Part shown: piece after piece, positions 31,333 to 39,192 of the stretch | How the letters are laid out: each line of letters starts with the position of its first letter | Numbering within the stretch: the stretch's first letter is position 1 | Source: Manganitrophus sp963718695 | Lineage (GTDB): Bacteria > Nitrospirota > Nitrospiria > SBBL01 > Manganitrophaceae | DNA: 64,000 bases | Assembly: GCA_963718695.1 (NCBI GenBank) | Contig: OY970371.1 | Coordinates: 248,001 to 312,000, forward strand | Reading direction: 5' to 3' | Program-made: the position numbers and the translations under genes | Notes under the pieces: model-generated | What the model saw: only the letters and a program-made list of their open reading frames with translations | Databases searched by the model: none | Told to the model about the DNA's origin: nothing

Positions 31333-32859
31333 ATGAGGGTCGGTATCATCACGTTCTTGGTGGGGATATGCATATTAAGTGCCTGCAGTACCCCTCCACT
31401 TGTAGTTCGTTATCCAAATGAGAAAATACACTATGAGGATTGGCCTGTAATGCTTTTTGAATCGCATAGGATCGAAATACCAGTTGCAAGAGTGTTCGAC
31501 TATTCTCTGGAGAAGCCCCACTTTGCTGTCTGCTTATCCGGAGGCGGATACCGAGCGACTCTATTTCATGCAGGTGTTTTGTGGAGGTTAAACGAACAGC
31601 AGATGCTTGAAAAGCTAGGTCGAATTGTTGGTGTGTCCGGTGGGTCAATAACAGCAGCAATCTTGGGGCTTAATTGGCACGAACTGTCATTTGTTGATGG
31701 GCGTGCGACTAACTTCAGTGAAAAAATAGTTGATCCCTTGTTTAAATTAACAAAACACACTATTGATGTGCCTTCAATAATAAAGGGGGCATTAACTCCA
31801 TCTACTGCTGGCCAAGCTTTGGCAGGTTATTACGATAGTTACTTATTCAAAGAAAAAAAATTGGGTGACCTTCCATCATTCGGTTCCGGTCCTCAAGTGA
31901 TTCTGCTCGCTACAGACATGCGCACAGGAGACAAATGGCATTTTTCTAAGCATGCTATGGGAAATTCAGGTTTTGGTTATATTCCATACCCAGTGCTCAA
32001 GATCTCTAATGCAGTAGCCGCGTCATCTGCATACCCACCAGCTCTGGCGCCTGTCTCACTAATTGTAAGCATAGAAGATGTGGTAGTTAAGCACGGCTGG
32101 TCACCAAGCCCGCCTACTGGGGAGGATCGCCTTGCATTAAGGAAATGGCTCAATCCTGAACGAGACGAAGACTTGGGAAAGTTAAAACAGTTACTCGATA
32201 AAGTGCACCCTAAACAGAGGGAAGCAATTGTTAAGCTATTTAACCATTTAGGTGAGGAGGAAACGGAGAAGAAAATGTCGGTGGTCCGCACACTAGCTGA
32301 CAATGTCCTACTAGCTGATGGCGGAATTATGTCCAATTCAGGCTTTGAATTATGTTACCAAAGTGAAAAATTTATTGTCAGCTCGGCTACGGTTCATGAC
32401 CAAGCACTCCAAGGGCCCAGTTCTGGTTGGATCGCGACTCTGGCTCGGACGATAGATCTAATTCATTCGAGGGCGGAATCTTCTGCAGAACGAGAATACG
32501 CAGATACATTAAATGATGGTACCGCTTGTACTAATTTCGAGCCACCAAGACGAGCACGTTGCGGAATTAGGATTCAACTAAGTGGGCATGAGCATCAAAA
32601 GGGATTTGGAAGTAAGAGGGGCTATTCAGAAGGATTAGAAAAAGTAAGTATCCCCACTCGTCTACAGGGACTCAGTCAATCAACACAGAAGCATATCGTT
32701 AATTGGGGTTATCGTGCTGCAGACCAAGCTATCGTAGACGCAAGATTGGGAACTGCCAACTTAGATCTTCCTTATCCAGAAGTAGAGAAGGATTTACCTG
32801 AACGCTGTGTTCTAATTCCACTTGAAATAGAGCTAGTGCAGACATTTGACTGTGACTGA
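31333..32859 (+). CDS. Patatin-like phospholipase, lipoprotein
   Basis: A 508-residue exported lipase. The signal peptide ends in lipobox LSAC (Cys18). The patatin domain shows the oxyanion loop LSGGGYRATLFHAG (69-82), nucleophile Ser102 in GVSGGS and the catalytic Asp in LADGGIMSN (about residue 330), so the Ser-Asp dyad is complete. It should hydrolyse phospholipid acyl esters in the periplasm or at the outer membrane. AAGGAG precedes the ATG. Codon use is AT-rich. An IS3-type end begins one base after the stop codon, so the C-terminus may have been altered by insertion. Confidence 0.85.
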   Translation: MRVGIITFLVGICILSACSTPPLVVRYPNEKIHYEDWPVMLFESHRIEIPVARVFDYSLEKPHFAVCLSGGGYRATLFHAGVLWRLNEQQMLEKLGRIVGVSGGSITAAILGLNWHELSFVDGRATNFSEKIVDPLFKLTKHTIDVPSIIKGALTPSTAGQALAGYYDSYLFKEKKLGDLPSFGSGPQVILLATDMRTGDKWHFSKHAMGNSGFGYIPYPVLKISNAVAASSAYPPALAPVSLIVSIEDVVVKHGWSPSPPTGEDRLALRKWLNPERDEDLGKLKQLLDKVHPKQREAIVKLFNHLGEEETEKKMSVVRTLADNVLLADGGIMSNSGFELCYQSEKFIVSSATVHDQALQGPSSGWIATLARTIDLIHSRAESSAEREYADTLNDGTACTNFEPPRRARCGIRIQLSGHEHQKGFGSKRGYSEGLEKVSIPTRLQGLSQSTQKHIVNWGYRAADQAIVDARLGTANLDLPYPEVEKDLPERCVLIPLEIELVQTFDCD

Positions 32860-33109
32860 TGATCTTCCCCCGGAAAAGACGGACACGCAGTTAGGGGGCA
32901 GGGTTATTGGTTTCGAACTCTGCCGGGCTCCGGTAGTTCAGAGTCGAATGCCGGCGGAATCGGTTATAGAACACTTCAATGTACTCAAACAAACTTGATT
33001 TTGCCTGTTCACGGGTGACAAAGCTCTGAGAGTAAATCAACTCGGTCTTGAGTGTATGAAAGAAGCTCTCCGCAACGGCATTATCCCAGCAACATCCTTT
33101 ACGACTCAT
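32860..33109 (-). mobile_element. IS3-family element remnant (right end)
   Basis: The outer end begins TGATCTTCCCCCGG at 32860, typical of IS3-family termini (TGA with a C run). It encloses only the last third of the integrase ORF. The element stops abruptly at 33110, right at the serine/arginine stretch of the integrase, where unrelated DNA starts. No left end was found, so it is immobile. Confidence 0.65.
32891..33109 (-). pseudogene. IS3-family transposase OrfB, C-terminal fragment
   Basis: 72 codons remain: MSRKGCCWDNAVAESFF with the final catalytic Glu, then TLKTELI, FEYIEVFYNRFRRHSTL and SPAEFE, all classic for the rve integrase core of IS3/IS150-group transposases. The earlier D and D catalytic residues are missing, so it is inactive. 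Adjacent DNA at 33110-33165 contains two imperfect copies of an AAAAAGAGGGGCC-type motif. Confidence 0.9.
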
Positions 33110-33339
33110 GAAAAAGAGGGGCCTAGTGAAAAAGAGGAAAAAAAGGGGCCAGGTCTTTTCCTCATAGATAGGAAAAAAGCAATTCTCTGGTCTGCGCCTT
33201 GAAGATGAAGTGAAAGAATCAAATCTGCTTTGCTTGTTTAAACCTCAATACACAGGGGAAGTTAATACGAAATAAAAGTCTATCAAAGGTGAGCTAAGTA
33301 AAGACTTGAGATCTTTTGAGATCATCGGAGAGATAGGAT

Positions 33340-33540
33340 ATTGAAACGATCGCCACCGGCCGTACGATCCGCGAGTTCGTTCGCTTGAAAAAAGTGTATG
33401 GTCCGGGGCGTTGGCGAAAACTGAAAGGAATTGCTATAATTCGTCTTGCCGATGGTCAAACCCGCCGGGCCGAGCTTCATTGGTATGAAGCGCACGGCGT
33501 CGGCAGGAAAGAGTTCAAACGAAAGCGATATTTGGATTAA
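33340..33540 (+). CDS. Conserved-looking small basic protein, apparent ATT start
   Basis: A 66-residue frame with strong protein character: TIREFVRLKKVYGPGRWRKLKG, then IRLADGQTRRAELHWYEAHG and a basic tail. It resembles small hypothetical proteins I have seen in Nitrospira-like genomes, without known function. The in-frame stop TAG lies six bases upstream of ATT at 33340 and no ATG/GTG/TTG is in the right place. So it either starts at ATT (GGAG about 10 nt before) or is 5'-truncated. It precedes the frameshifted gene at 33545 by 4 bp. Confidence 0.45.
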   Translation: METIATGRTIREFVRLKKVYGPGRWRKLKGIAIIRLADGQTRRAELHWYEAHGVGRKEFKRKRYLD

Positions 33541-33544
33541 GTCT

Positions 33545-33828
33545 ATGGCAACCCGCAAGAAATCAAATGGCCACTTTGCTGTTTGTATCGATAACTCAGA
33601 ATATCCTGCTTCTTTAGAGCTTCACAAGCTCTACAGGGTCCTCCCGATAAGGATGCCGAACGAGAAGGAGATCTGCGCATTGTAGATGAGAGCGGCGAAG
33701 ACTACCTCTATCCGGCTGATTATTTTGTCCTGGTTGAATTCCCTGCGAACACAACACGGGCCTTAAAGGTCTTTTGCAAACGGCCTTCAACACACCCGCT
33801 AATCAAACCAGACGATCCCTGTTTGTAA
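33545..33828 (+). pseudogene. Frameshifted small hypothetical protein gene
   Basis: The frame starts MATRKKSNGHFAVCIDNSE, continues PASLELHKLYRVLP, then loses frame at the CCC at 33643-33645. Adding one base restores DKDAEREGDLRIVDESGEDYL and YPADYFVLVEFP through to TAA at 33826-33828. The span is 284 bp, one short of a multiple of three. A one-base deletion (or assembly error in a C run) explains it. The intact family is a ~90-residue protein of unknown function. Confidence 0.7.
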
Positions 33829-33963
33829 AGGCAGGACCTCCCCTATTCGGTAAGTCAGTCAATTCTTAAATCCATCCCTTAGATCATCTACCACAAAAAA
33901 TGGTTGCATCAGTTAAGCCCATTTGTCGATTTTCAGCCCCTCCGACGACTATTGAACACGCAA

Positions 33964-34005
33964 GCGCGTCGCATTCCTCGCAGCTTGCTGCGAGGTTAGA
34001 CGCGC
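33964..34005. repeat. Two-level inverted repeat
   Basis: GCGCGTC (33964-33970) pairs with GACGCGC (33999-34005); inside, CCTCGCAGC (33976-33984) pairs with GCTGCGAGG (33987-33995). It lies upstream of the YCII cluster. Confidence 0.6.
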
Positions 34006-34040
34006 GAATAAAAATGGAGTTTTTCTATCCTTTCGAGTCG

Positions 34041-34072
34041 AAGATTCCCCGCAGCAAGTTGCGGGGAATCTT
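34041..34072. repeat. Perfect 13-bp inverted repeat with CCCCGCA arms
   Basis: AAGATTCCCCGCA (34041-34053) and TGCGGGGAATCTT (34060-34072), 6-nt loop. Hairpins of this sequence type are common dispersed repeats. It ends 39 nt before the first YCII gene. Confidence 0.7.
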
Positions 34073-34111
34073 CAATGTTCATAGACGATACGTCACAATT
34101 CGGAGCAAACC

Positions 34112-34486
34112 ATGAAATATATCTGTCTTATTTATTTCGATGAAAAGAAGCTGGAAGCGATGTCCAAAAGCGAATTGGACGCCTTTATGGAGGAGTGCCT
34201 GGTTTGCGATGTGCAGCTCAAGAAGAGCGGCCACGCGGTGGCCGCCGAGGCCCTGGAACCGGTCCAGTCCGCGACCACGGTACAGGTCCGAAAGGGAAGG
34301 GTATCGATCATGGATGGACCCTTCGCCGAGACAAAAGAACAGCTCGGCGGGTTCGTCCTCATCAATGCCCGGGACCTGAACGAGGCGATCCAGGTCGCCT
34401 CGAAAATTCCGCCGGCGCGCTTCGGCAGCATCGAGGTCCGGCCGATCAGCGAATCAAACCACACGTTGCTTGGAGCGCGAGAATGA
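34112..34486 (+). CDS. YCII/DGPF-domain protein 1
   Basis: A 124-residue YCII-like (DGPF) protein. The first strand MKYICLIYFDE and the signature MDGPFAETKEQLGGF (about 69-83) are typical, as is the trailing FGSIEVRPI. These small dimeric alpha-beta proteins are often encoded beside ECF42 sigma factors; their chemistry is mostly unproven. The next gene overlaps by 4 nt (ATGA). One of five copies in the cluster. Confidence 0.88.
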   Translation: MKYICLIYFDEKKLEAMSKSELDAFMEECLVCDVQLKKSGHAVAAEALEPVQSATTVQVRKGRVSIMDGPFAETKEQLGGFVLINARDLNEAIQVASKIPPARFGSIEVRPISESNHTLLGARE

Positions 34487-34878
34487 AAAGGAAATATACC
34501 GGAAGCTGCCACTGCGTCGCGGTCCGCTTCGAAGCGGAGATCGATTTGAGCGGGGGGACTTTCAAGTGCAACTGCGAGATGTGCACCAAGACGCGGTTGT
34601 GGGGGGCGGAGGTGAAACCGGGCACCTTCCGGCTCCTTGCGGGAGAAGCCGACCTCATCGACTATCAGCCCGACAACATCCACCATGTTTTCTGCAAACA
34701 TTGCGGCGTCCGCCCCTTCGCGTGGGGAGACGCTCCCGAACGCGGCAGGTTCTACGTCGCCCGGGTCAATTGCCTCGATCACGTCGACATCGATGAGCTG
34801 GTCAATGCGCCGATCACCTACTTCGACGGGCGGCACGATAACTACCAATCCCCCCCGGCGGAGACCCGGCACCTGTGA
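34483..34878 (+). CDS. GFA-family (formaldehyde-activating enzyme-like) zinc protein
   Basis: A 131-residue protein of the Mss4-like GFA fold. The zinc-binding Cys are in GSCHC (7-11), CNCEMC and CKHCG. The family includes S-hydroxymethylglutathione synthase, but most members are not proven to act on formaldehyde. The true start is the ATG at 34483 overlapping the YCII stop; the longer frame upstream is shadow of that gene. Confidence 0.88.
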   Translation: MKRKYTGSCHCVAVRFEAEIDLSGGTFKCNCEMCTKTRLWGAEVKPGTFRLLAGEADLIDYQPDNIHHVFCKHCGVRPFAWGDAPERGRFYVARVNCLDHVDIDELVNAPITYFDGRHDNYQSPPAETRHL

Positions 34879-34971
34879 GCAATCCGGTGCGGAGCCGTCC
34901 CGAAGTGGACTGAGGGAGGGAATGATCTTTATGCTGGACAGCGAGCGGGGGGCCTCTGTATTTTAACGGTA

Positions 34972-34989
34972 TCGTTAAACTCGCGGAGA
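34972..34989. promoter_or_regulatory. 18-bp perfect palindrome, TetR-like operator
   Basis: TTTAACG-GTAT-CGTTAAA, a 7-4-7 palindrome with the AACG/CGTT core seen in many TetR operators. It lies 155 bp before YCII protein 2. No TetR gene is in the window. Confidence 0.45.
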
Positions 34990-35143
34990 GCTTGAAATAG
35001 TTTAGAAGTGAAAAAGGTTTAAAAGGCCTTGTCGATTTCGGCCCTGCCGTACGACTAAATAATGAAGCCGCCAAGTGTAGGTCCTTCTCCGGCCGGAACG
35101 ACCCGAGCCGGGCTCAAAACCTTAGACCGGAAGGAGAGTGAAG

Positions 35144-35566
35144 ATGCGATACATGATCATCGTCAAGGCGAGCAAAGACTCGGAAGCCGGCGTGATGCCG
35201 GAGGAGAAGCTCATCGCCGAGATGGCGACCTACCACGAGGAGCTGGCGAAGGCCGCCGTCCTGGTCGACGGCGCCGGCTTGCAGGCAAGCGCGAAGGGGT
35301 TCAAAATTAAATATTCCGGAAACAAACGGACTGTGGTCGACGGCCCCTTTACCGAAACAAAGGAGATGATCGCCGGCTACACGATCATCAATGTAAAGTC
35401 GCGGGAAGAGGCGGTCGAGTGGGCCAAGCGCTTCCCCAATCCGCACGGCGAAGGGGCGGAGACGGAGATCGAGGTTCGCCGGTTCTTCGAGCTGGAAGAC
35501 TTCGCGCCGAGCGAGGCGGTGGAGCGCCATCGCAAAATAAAGACGGTCCTTCCGAGGAAGAAGTAG
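35144..35566 (+). CDS. YCII/DGPF-domain protein 2
   Basis: A 140-residue DGPF protein beginning MRYMIIVKASKDSEAGVMPEE. The signature is VDGPFTETKEMIAGY, and an EVRRFFELEDF tail follows. This subtype, with an ASK-SEAG opening and longer C-terminus, is shared with YCII protein 4 at 37391. AAGGAG lies 7 nt before the ATG at 35144; the GTG at 35138 is inside that spacing and is rejected. Confidence 0.88.
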   Translation: MRYMIIVKASKDSEAGVMPEEKLIAEMATYHEELAKAAVLVDGAGLQASAKGFKIKYSGNKRTVVDGPFTETKEMIAGYTIINVKSREEAVEWAKRFPNPHGEGAETEIEVRRFFELEDFAPSEAVERHRKIKTVLPRKK

Positions 35567-35601
35567 CCGAAGAGACCAAGGAGGCATCGAAAGGAGAGAA
35601 G

Positions 35602-36024
35602 ATGGCGACGAAAATTTTCGTGAATCTACCGGTCAAGAATCTCAAGAAGTCGATCGATTTCTTTACCAAGCTCGGCTTCACCTTCAACCCCCAATTTACC
35701 GACGAGACGGCCACCTGCATGATCGTTTCCGAGGACAACTTCGTCATGCTTTTGACCGAAGAGAAGTTCAAGAGCTTTACGCCGAAGCCGGTTTGCGATG
35801 CCACCAAAAGCACCGAGGTGTTGATCGCGTTATCATTGGAGAACCGCGCGAAAGTGGATCAAATGGTTCGCGAGGCGGTCGCCGCCGGGGGATCCACCTA
35901 CAAGGAGCCGGAAGACCACGGCTTTATGTATGCGCATGGGTTTCAGGACCTGGACGGCCACATCTGGGAGCCGTTTTTCATGGAGCCGAGCGCGATCAAC
36001 CAGCCTAACGAGGGATCGAGATGA
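35602..36024 (+). CDS. VOC (glyoxalase/bleomycin-resistance) protein
   Basis: A 140-residue VOC protein: MATKIFVNLPVKNLKKSIDFFTKLGF opens module one, VDQMVREAVAAGGSTYKEPEDHG module two, and FQDLDGHIWEPFFM gives the terminal Glu ligand. The lactoylglutathione-lyase-like group binds metals or antibiotics. AAGGAG precedes the ATG at 35602; the frame continues far upstream only as shadow of YCII protein 2. It overlaps YCII protein 3 by 4 nt. Confidence 0.9.
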   Translation: MATKIFVNLPVKNLKKSIDFFTKLGFTFNPQFTDETATCMIVSEDNFVMLLTEEKFKSFTPKPVCDATKSTEVLIALSLENRAKVDQMVREAVAAGGSTYKEPEDHGFMYAHGFQDLDGHIWEPFFMEPSAINQPNEGSR

Positions 36025-36377
36025 AATACATGTTGCTGATTTATAATGACGAACAAGTGTTGAGCGAGACCGACCGGGAGGCGTGTTACAAGGAATCGAC
36101 GCAACTCGCGCACAATTTGAAATCGAACGGGCAATACCTCTCCGCCAATCCGTTGCACCCGGTGTCGATGGCAACCAGCATCCGGGTCCGCGTCGGAAAA
36201 CGTCTCGTGACCGATGGGCCGTTCGCGGAAACGCGCGAACAGCTCGGCGGCTATTTCCTCGTCGACGCAAAGGATCTCGACGAGGCGATCGCCATCGCCG
36301 AGCGGATTCCGATGGCGCGCAAGGGGACGGTCGAGGTCCGGCCGGTGATCGAGATGCCGGGCCTGCCGGTGGAATAA
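36021..36377 (+). CDS. YCII/DGPF-domain protein 3
   Basis: A 118-residue DGPF protein: MKYMLLIYNDEQVLSE, signature VTDGPFAETREQLGGYFLV, and the end KGTVEVRPVIE. Translationally coupled to the VOC gene by ATGA. Length is standard for the family. Confidence 0.88.
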   Translation: MKYMLLIYNDEQVLSETDREACYKESTQLAHNLKSNGQYLSANPLHPVSMATSIRVRVGKRLVTDGPFAETREQLGGYFLVDAKDLDEAIAIAERIPMARKGTVEVRPVIEMPGLPVE

Positions 36378-36411
36378 CCTCTCTAACCCATTAGATGAAG
36401 GAGGTAGAGAA

Positions 36412-36795
36412 ATGGCGAAGAATAAAGTGGTGTTTTTCGAGATCCCCGCTTCGGATTTTAAGAAGGCCAAGGCGTTTTATGAAAAGGTCTTCGACTGGAA
36501 CGTCGAGCTCTGGGGGGACGAAGGGGCGATGGCCTACACGACGCCGGTCGATCCAGAGCACAACCCGACCGAGCCGGGCGGCATCAACGGCGGGTTCTAT
36601 CAACGCAAATCCAAAACCGACCAGCCGTCGTTCGGCGTGGAAACCGGCTCGATCGATGAGACGCTGAAGGCGATCGAGAAGGCGGGAGGGAAGGTCGTTA
36701 CGCCGAAACACGCCACCGGAGAGTGGGGTTTCATGGCCGATTTCGCCGATCCGGAGGGGAACGTCATGACCCTTTGGGAAAAGGCGAAGAAATAA
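36412..36795 (+). CDS. VOC-family protein, small
   Basis: A 127-residue VOC protein: VVFFEIPASDFKKAKAFYEKVFDW at the N-terminus and FADPEGNVMTLWEKA at the end with the metal-site Glu/Asp region. It resembles the glyoxalase-like group found with YCII and DUF1428 genes. GGAGG lies 9 nt before the ATG. Confidence 0.88.
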   Translation: MAKNKVVFFEIPASDFKKAKAFYEKVFDWNVELWGDEGAMAYTTPVDPEHNPTEPGGINGGFYQRKSKTDQPSFGVETGSIDETLKAIEKAGGKVVTPKHATGEWGFMADFADPEGNVMTLWEKAKK

Positions 36796-36916
36796 ATCGG
36801 CCACCGGCGCGCTGAACTTTGAAAAGACGCAAATAAGCGGCCTCCCTCTGCGGATGAAGATGCTCCGGGTTAAACGGATAAGGGGTCGTTCATTTTTAAA
36901 CGAAGGAGAAACGCAT

Positions 36917-37273
36917 ATGGCGAAGTATGTCGACGGTTTTGTCATACCGATCCCGAAGAAAAACCTGCCGGCTTACCGCCGGATGGCGCAGAAGGCGGGG
37001 AGGATCTGGCGGGAGTACGGCGCTCTGGAATACCGGGAATGCGCCGGAGACGACCTGAAGGTGATGATGGGGGTGCCGTTCACGCGTCTGGTTAAACTGA
37101 AGCCGGGTGAGACGGTGGTCTTCGCGTGGATCGTCTACAAATCGCGCGCGCATCGCGACAGCGTCAACGCCAAAGTGATGAAAGACCCGCGCCTGCATAT
37201 GGACCCGAAGGCGATGCCTTTCGATTTCAAACGGATGACCTACGGCGGGTTCAAGGCCTTGGTCGACCTTTGA
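36917..37273 (+). CDS. DUF1428 (YbaA-like) protein
   Basis: A 118-residue protein: MAKYVDGFVIPIPKKNLPAYRRMA, WREYGALEYRECAGDD and the conserved FAWIVYKSRAHRDSVNAKVMKDPR and PFDFKRMTYGGF define DUF1428, an alpha-beta barrel related to dimeric monooxygenase-like folds. Function unknown; commonly near YCII and VOC genes. AAGGAG lies 8 nt before the ATG at 36917. Confidence 0.9.
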   Translation: MAKYVDGFVIPIPKKNLPAYRRMAQKAGRIWREYGALEYRECAGDDLKVMMGVPFTRLVKLKPGETVVFAWIVYKSRAHRDSVNAKVMKDPRLHMDPKAMPFDFKRMTYGGFKALVDL

Positions 37274-37390
37274 GCCGGTGAAGGGGTGTATTGACCTGGG
37301 GTAAAATGACATTATCGATTTCGTCCATCGCGGAATGATGGTAGAATCTGGAATCAATCAAAGAGTCATTTGAGCGAAGGAGAGACGAAC

Positions 37391-37819
37391 ATGCAATTTA
37401 TGGTCATCGTCAAAGCGAGCCAGGAGTCCGAGGCCGGCGTGATGCCGAGCGAGGCCCTTTTGACCCAGATGGGAAAGTACAATGAGGAGCTGGTCAAAGC
37501 CGGCGTGATGCTGGCGGGCGAGGGGCTGCAGCCGAGCGCGAAGGGGGTGCGCGTTCGCTTCAATGGGGGCAAGCGGACTGTGATCGACGGCCCTTTCGCT
37601 GAAACGAAGGAATTGGTCGCCGGCTTCTGGCTCTGGCAGGTGAAATCGAGGGAAGAGGCGATCGAATGGCTCAAGCGGGCCCCTTTCGAGGAAGGAGAGG
37701 TTGAAATCCGTCAGGTGTTCGAAACCGAGGATTTCGCCCCCAGCGATCCCACCGGGGAGCTCCGCTCGGCGGAGGAGCGCCTGCGCGCGCAGACCGAACA
37801 GCGCACCCCGAAGCGGTAA
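37391..37819 (+). CDS. YCII/DGPF-domain protein 4
   Basis: A 142-residue DGPF protein, close to protein 2: VIVKASQESEAGVMPSE, signature IDGPFAETKELVAGFW, VEIRQVFETEDFAPSD. The C-terminal 25 residues are charged and specific to this subtype. AAGGAG lies 9 nt before the ATG at 37391. It precedes the RND efflux pair. Confidence 0.88.
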   Translation: MQFMVIVKASQESEAGVMPSEALLTQMGKYNEELVKAGVMLAGEGLQPSAKGVRVRFNGGKRTVIDGPFAETKELVAGFWLWQVKSREEAIEWLKRAPFEEGEVEIRQVFETEDFAPSDPTGELRSAEERLRAQTEQRTPKR

Positions 37820-37901
37820 TCACGGCGGGCGGCGCCGCAAACGGGGGACCCGGCGTTTAGGCGTCGTGCGAGGCGACGCCGACAAGCAAAGGAGAACATC
37901 G

Positions 37902-39083
37902 ATGAAGGATACAAGAAACGGAGGGCGCGGCGACCGGCAGGGTCTATTTAAGAGATTCGGCTGGGTCATCCTCGGCGTGATCATCGTCCTGCCGATTGCC
38001 GGCGGCCTCATCGGCATTAAGGTGCTCCAGTTCAAGGCGATGGGGGATGCCGCCGCCCAGCAGGTCATGCCGCCGGAGCGGGTCAATGTCGCCGAGGCGC
38101 GTGAAGAGCAGTGGCAGCCGCGCGTTTCCTCGGTCGGAACGGTCGTGGCTGTTCAGGGAACGGTCGTCCGGGCCGAAGCCGAGGGAATCGTCCGCGAAAT
38201 CGCGTTCGAGGCGGGCGCCACGGTGAAGGCCGGTGATCTGCTGGCGCAGCTTGATGTCGACATCGAGCAGTCGCAGTTACGTGCGGCCGAAGCGGCCACT
38301 GAATTGGCGCGTCTTTCCTTCAAGCGCGCCAAAGAGCTCATGGAAAGCGAAGGGATCTCCCAGGCTCAGTATGATTCGGCCGCCAGCAACCTAAAACAAG
38401 CCGATGCCCAATTGGACAACATCCGGGCGGTCATCGCCAAGAAAACGGTGCGTGCGCCCTTTTCCGGCAAGCTCGGCATCCGGCAGATCAGCGTCGGGCA
38501 GCTTCTCCAAAGAGGGAGCCCGGTGGTGTCGCTTTACTCCCTCGATCCCGTTTATGTCGAGTTCTCATTGCCGCAGCAGCAATTGGGTGATCTGGCCGAG
38601 GGGCTGAAAGTGGCCGTGTCTTCCGACGCCTTCCCGGGGCGACCCTTCGAGGGGAAGATTACGGCGGTGAATCCGGACATCGATCCCGCGACGAGAAACG
38701 TCCGGGTCCAGTCGACATTGGCCAACCCCGGCGGACGGCTGCGGCCCGGCATGTTCGTCTCGGTCGAGATGATTCTCGCGCGGTCGGAAAAGGTGTTGTT
38801 CATTCCGGTGACCGCGGTGGTTCACGCTCCCTTCGGTGACTCTGTTTTTATCGTCGAAGAGGGGCCGGCCGGTCCGGGTGGAGCGAAACCGCTCATCGTC
38901 CGGCAGCAGTTCGTCCGCCTGGGCGCGCGACAGGGTGACTTTGTTGTTGTGACCGAAGGCCTCAAAATCGGCGAGAGAATCGTCTCCACCGGCGTTTTCA
39001 AACTTCGGCCGGGGATGGCGGTGGTCATCGACAACACGCTGGCACCCTCCTTCACATTGACGCCGAAGCCCGGCAACAGCTAA
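37902..39083 (+). CDS. RND efflux periplasmic adaptor (membrane fusion protein)
   Basis: A 393-residue MexE/AcrA-like adaptor that links an RND pump to an outer-membrane channel. An N-terminal membrane helix (21-44) anchors it; then come the half-lipoyl domains (GTVVRAEAEGIVREIAFEAGATVKAG and TVRAPFSGKLGIRQISVGQ), an alpha hairpin (130-180), and beta-barrel and membrane-proximal domains (FEGKITAVNPDID, NPGGRLRPGMFV). No lipobox. AAGGAG precedes the ATG at 37902. The pump is the next gene; no TolC homologue is in the window. Confidence 0.93.
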   Translation: MKDTRNGGRGDRQGLFKRFGWVILGVIIVLPIAGGLIGIKVLQFKAMGDAAAQQVMPPERVNVAEAREEQWQPRVSSVGTVVAVQGTVVRAEAEGIVREIAFEAGATVKAGDLLAQLDVDIEQSQLRAAEAATELARLSFKRAKELMESEGISQAQYDSAASNLKQADAQLDNIRAVIAKKTVRAPFSGKLGIRQISVGQLLQRGSPVVSLYSLDPVYVEFSLPQQQLGDLAEGLKVAVSSDAFPGRPFEGKITAVNPDIDPATRNVRVQSTLANPGGRLRPGMFVSVEMILARSEKVLFIPVTAVVHAPFGDSVFIVEEGPAGPGGAKPLIVRQQFVRLGARQGDFVVVTEGLKIGERIVSTGVFKLRPGMAVVIDNTLAPSFTLTPKPGNS

Positions 39084-39094
39084 GAAAACAGGGG

Positions 39095-39164
39095 CCGGGT
39101 GTCAGGGGTCGGGGAGAAGAATTTTTAAATAAAATCTTTTAACCGGTCCCCGGCACCCGACACC
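39095..39164. repeat. Inverted repeat with heptamer-periodic arms (GGTGTCG units)
   Basis: The left arm (39095-39114) reads GGTGTCA, GGGGTCG, GGG. The complement of the right arm (39143-39164) reads GGTGTCG, GGTGCCG, GGGACCG. The loop is AT-rich. It lies between adaptor and pump genes, inside the operon. Confidence 0.7.
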
Positions 39165-39192
39165 GTCTTTATCAATCTGAGAGGACCCATTC

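Noticed and set aside
30230..32859. CBASS or similar defence operon (nuclease-like plus patatin)
   Set aside because: The patatin has a lipoprotein signal peptide and so is exported, and no nucleotidyltransferase, sensor or immunity gene is present.
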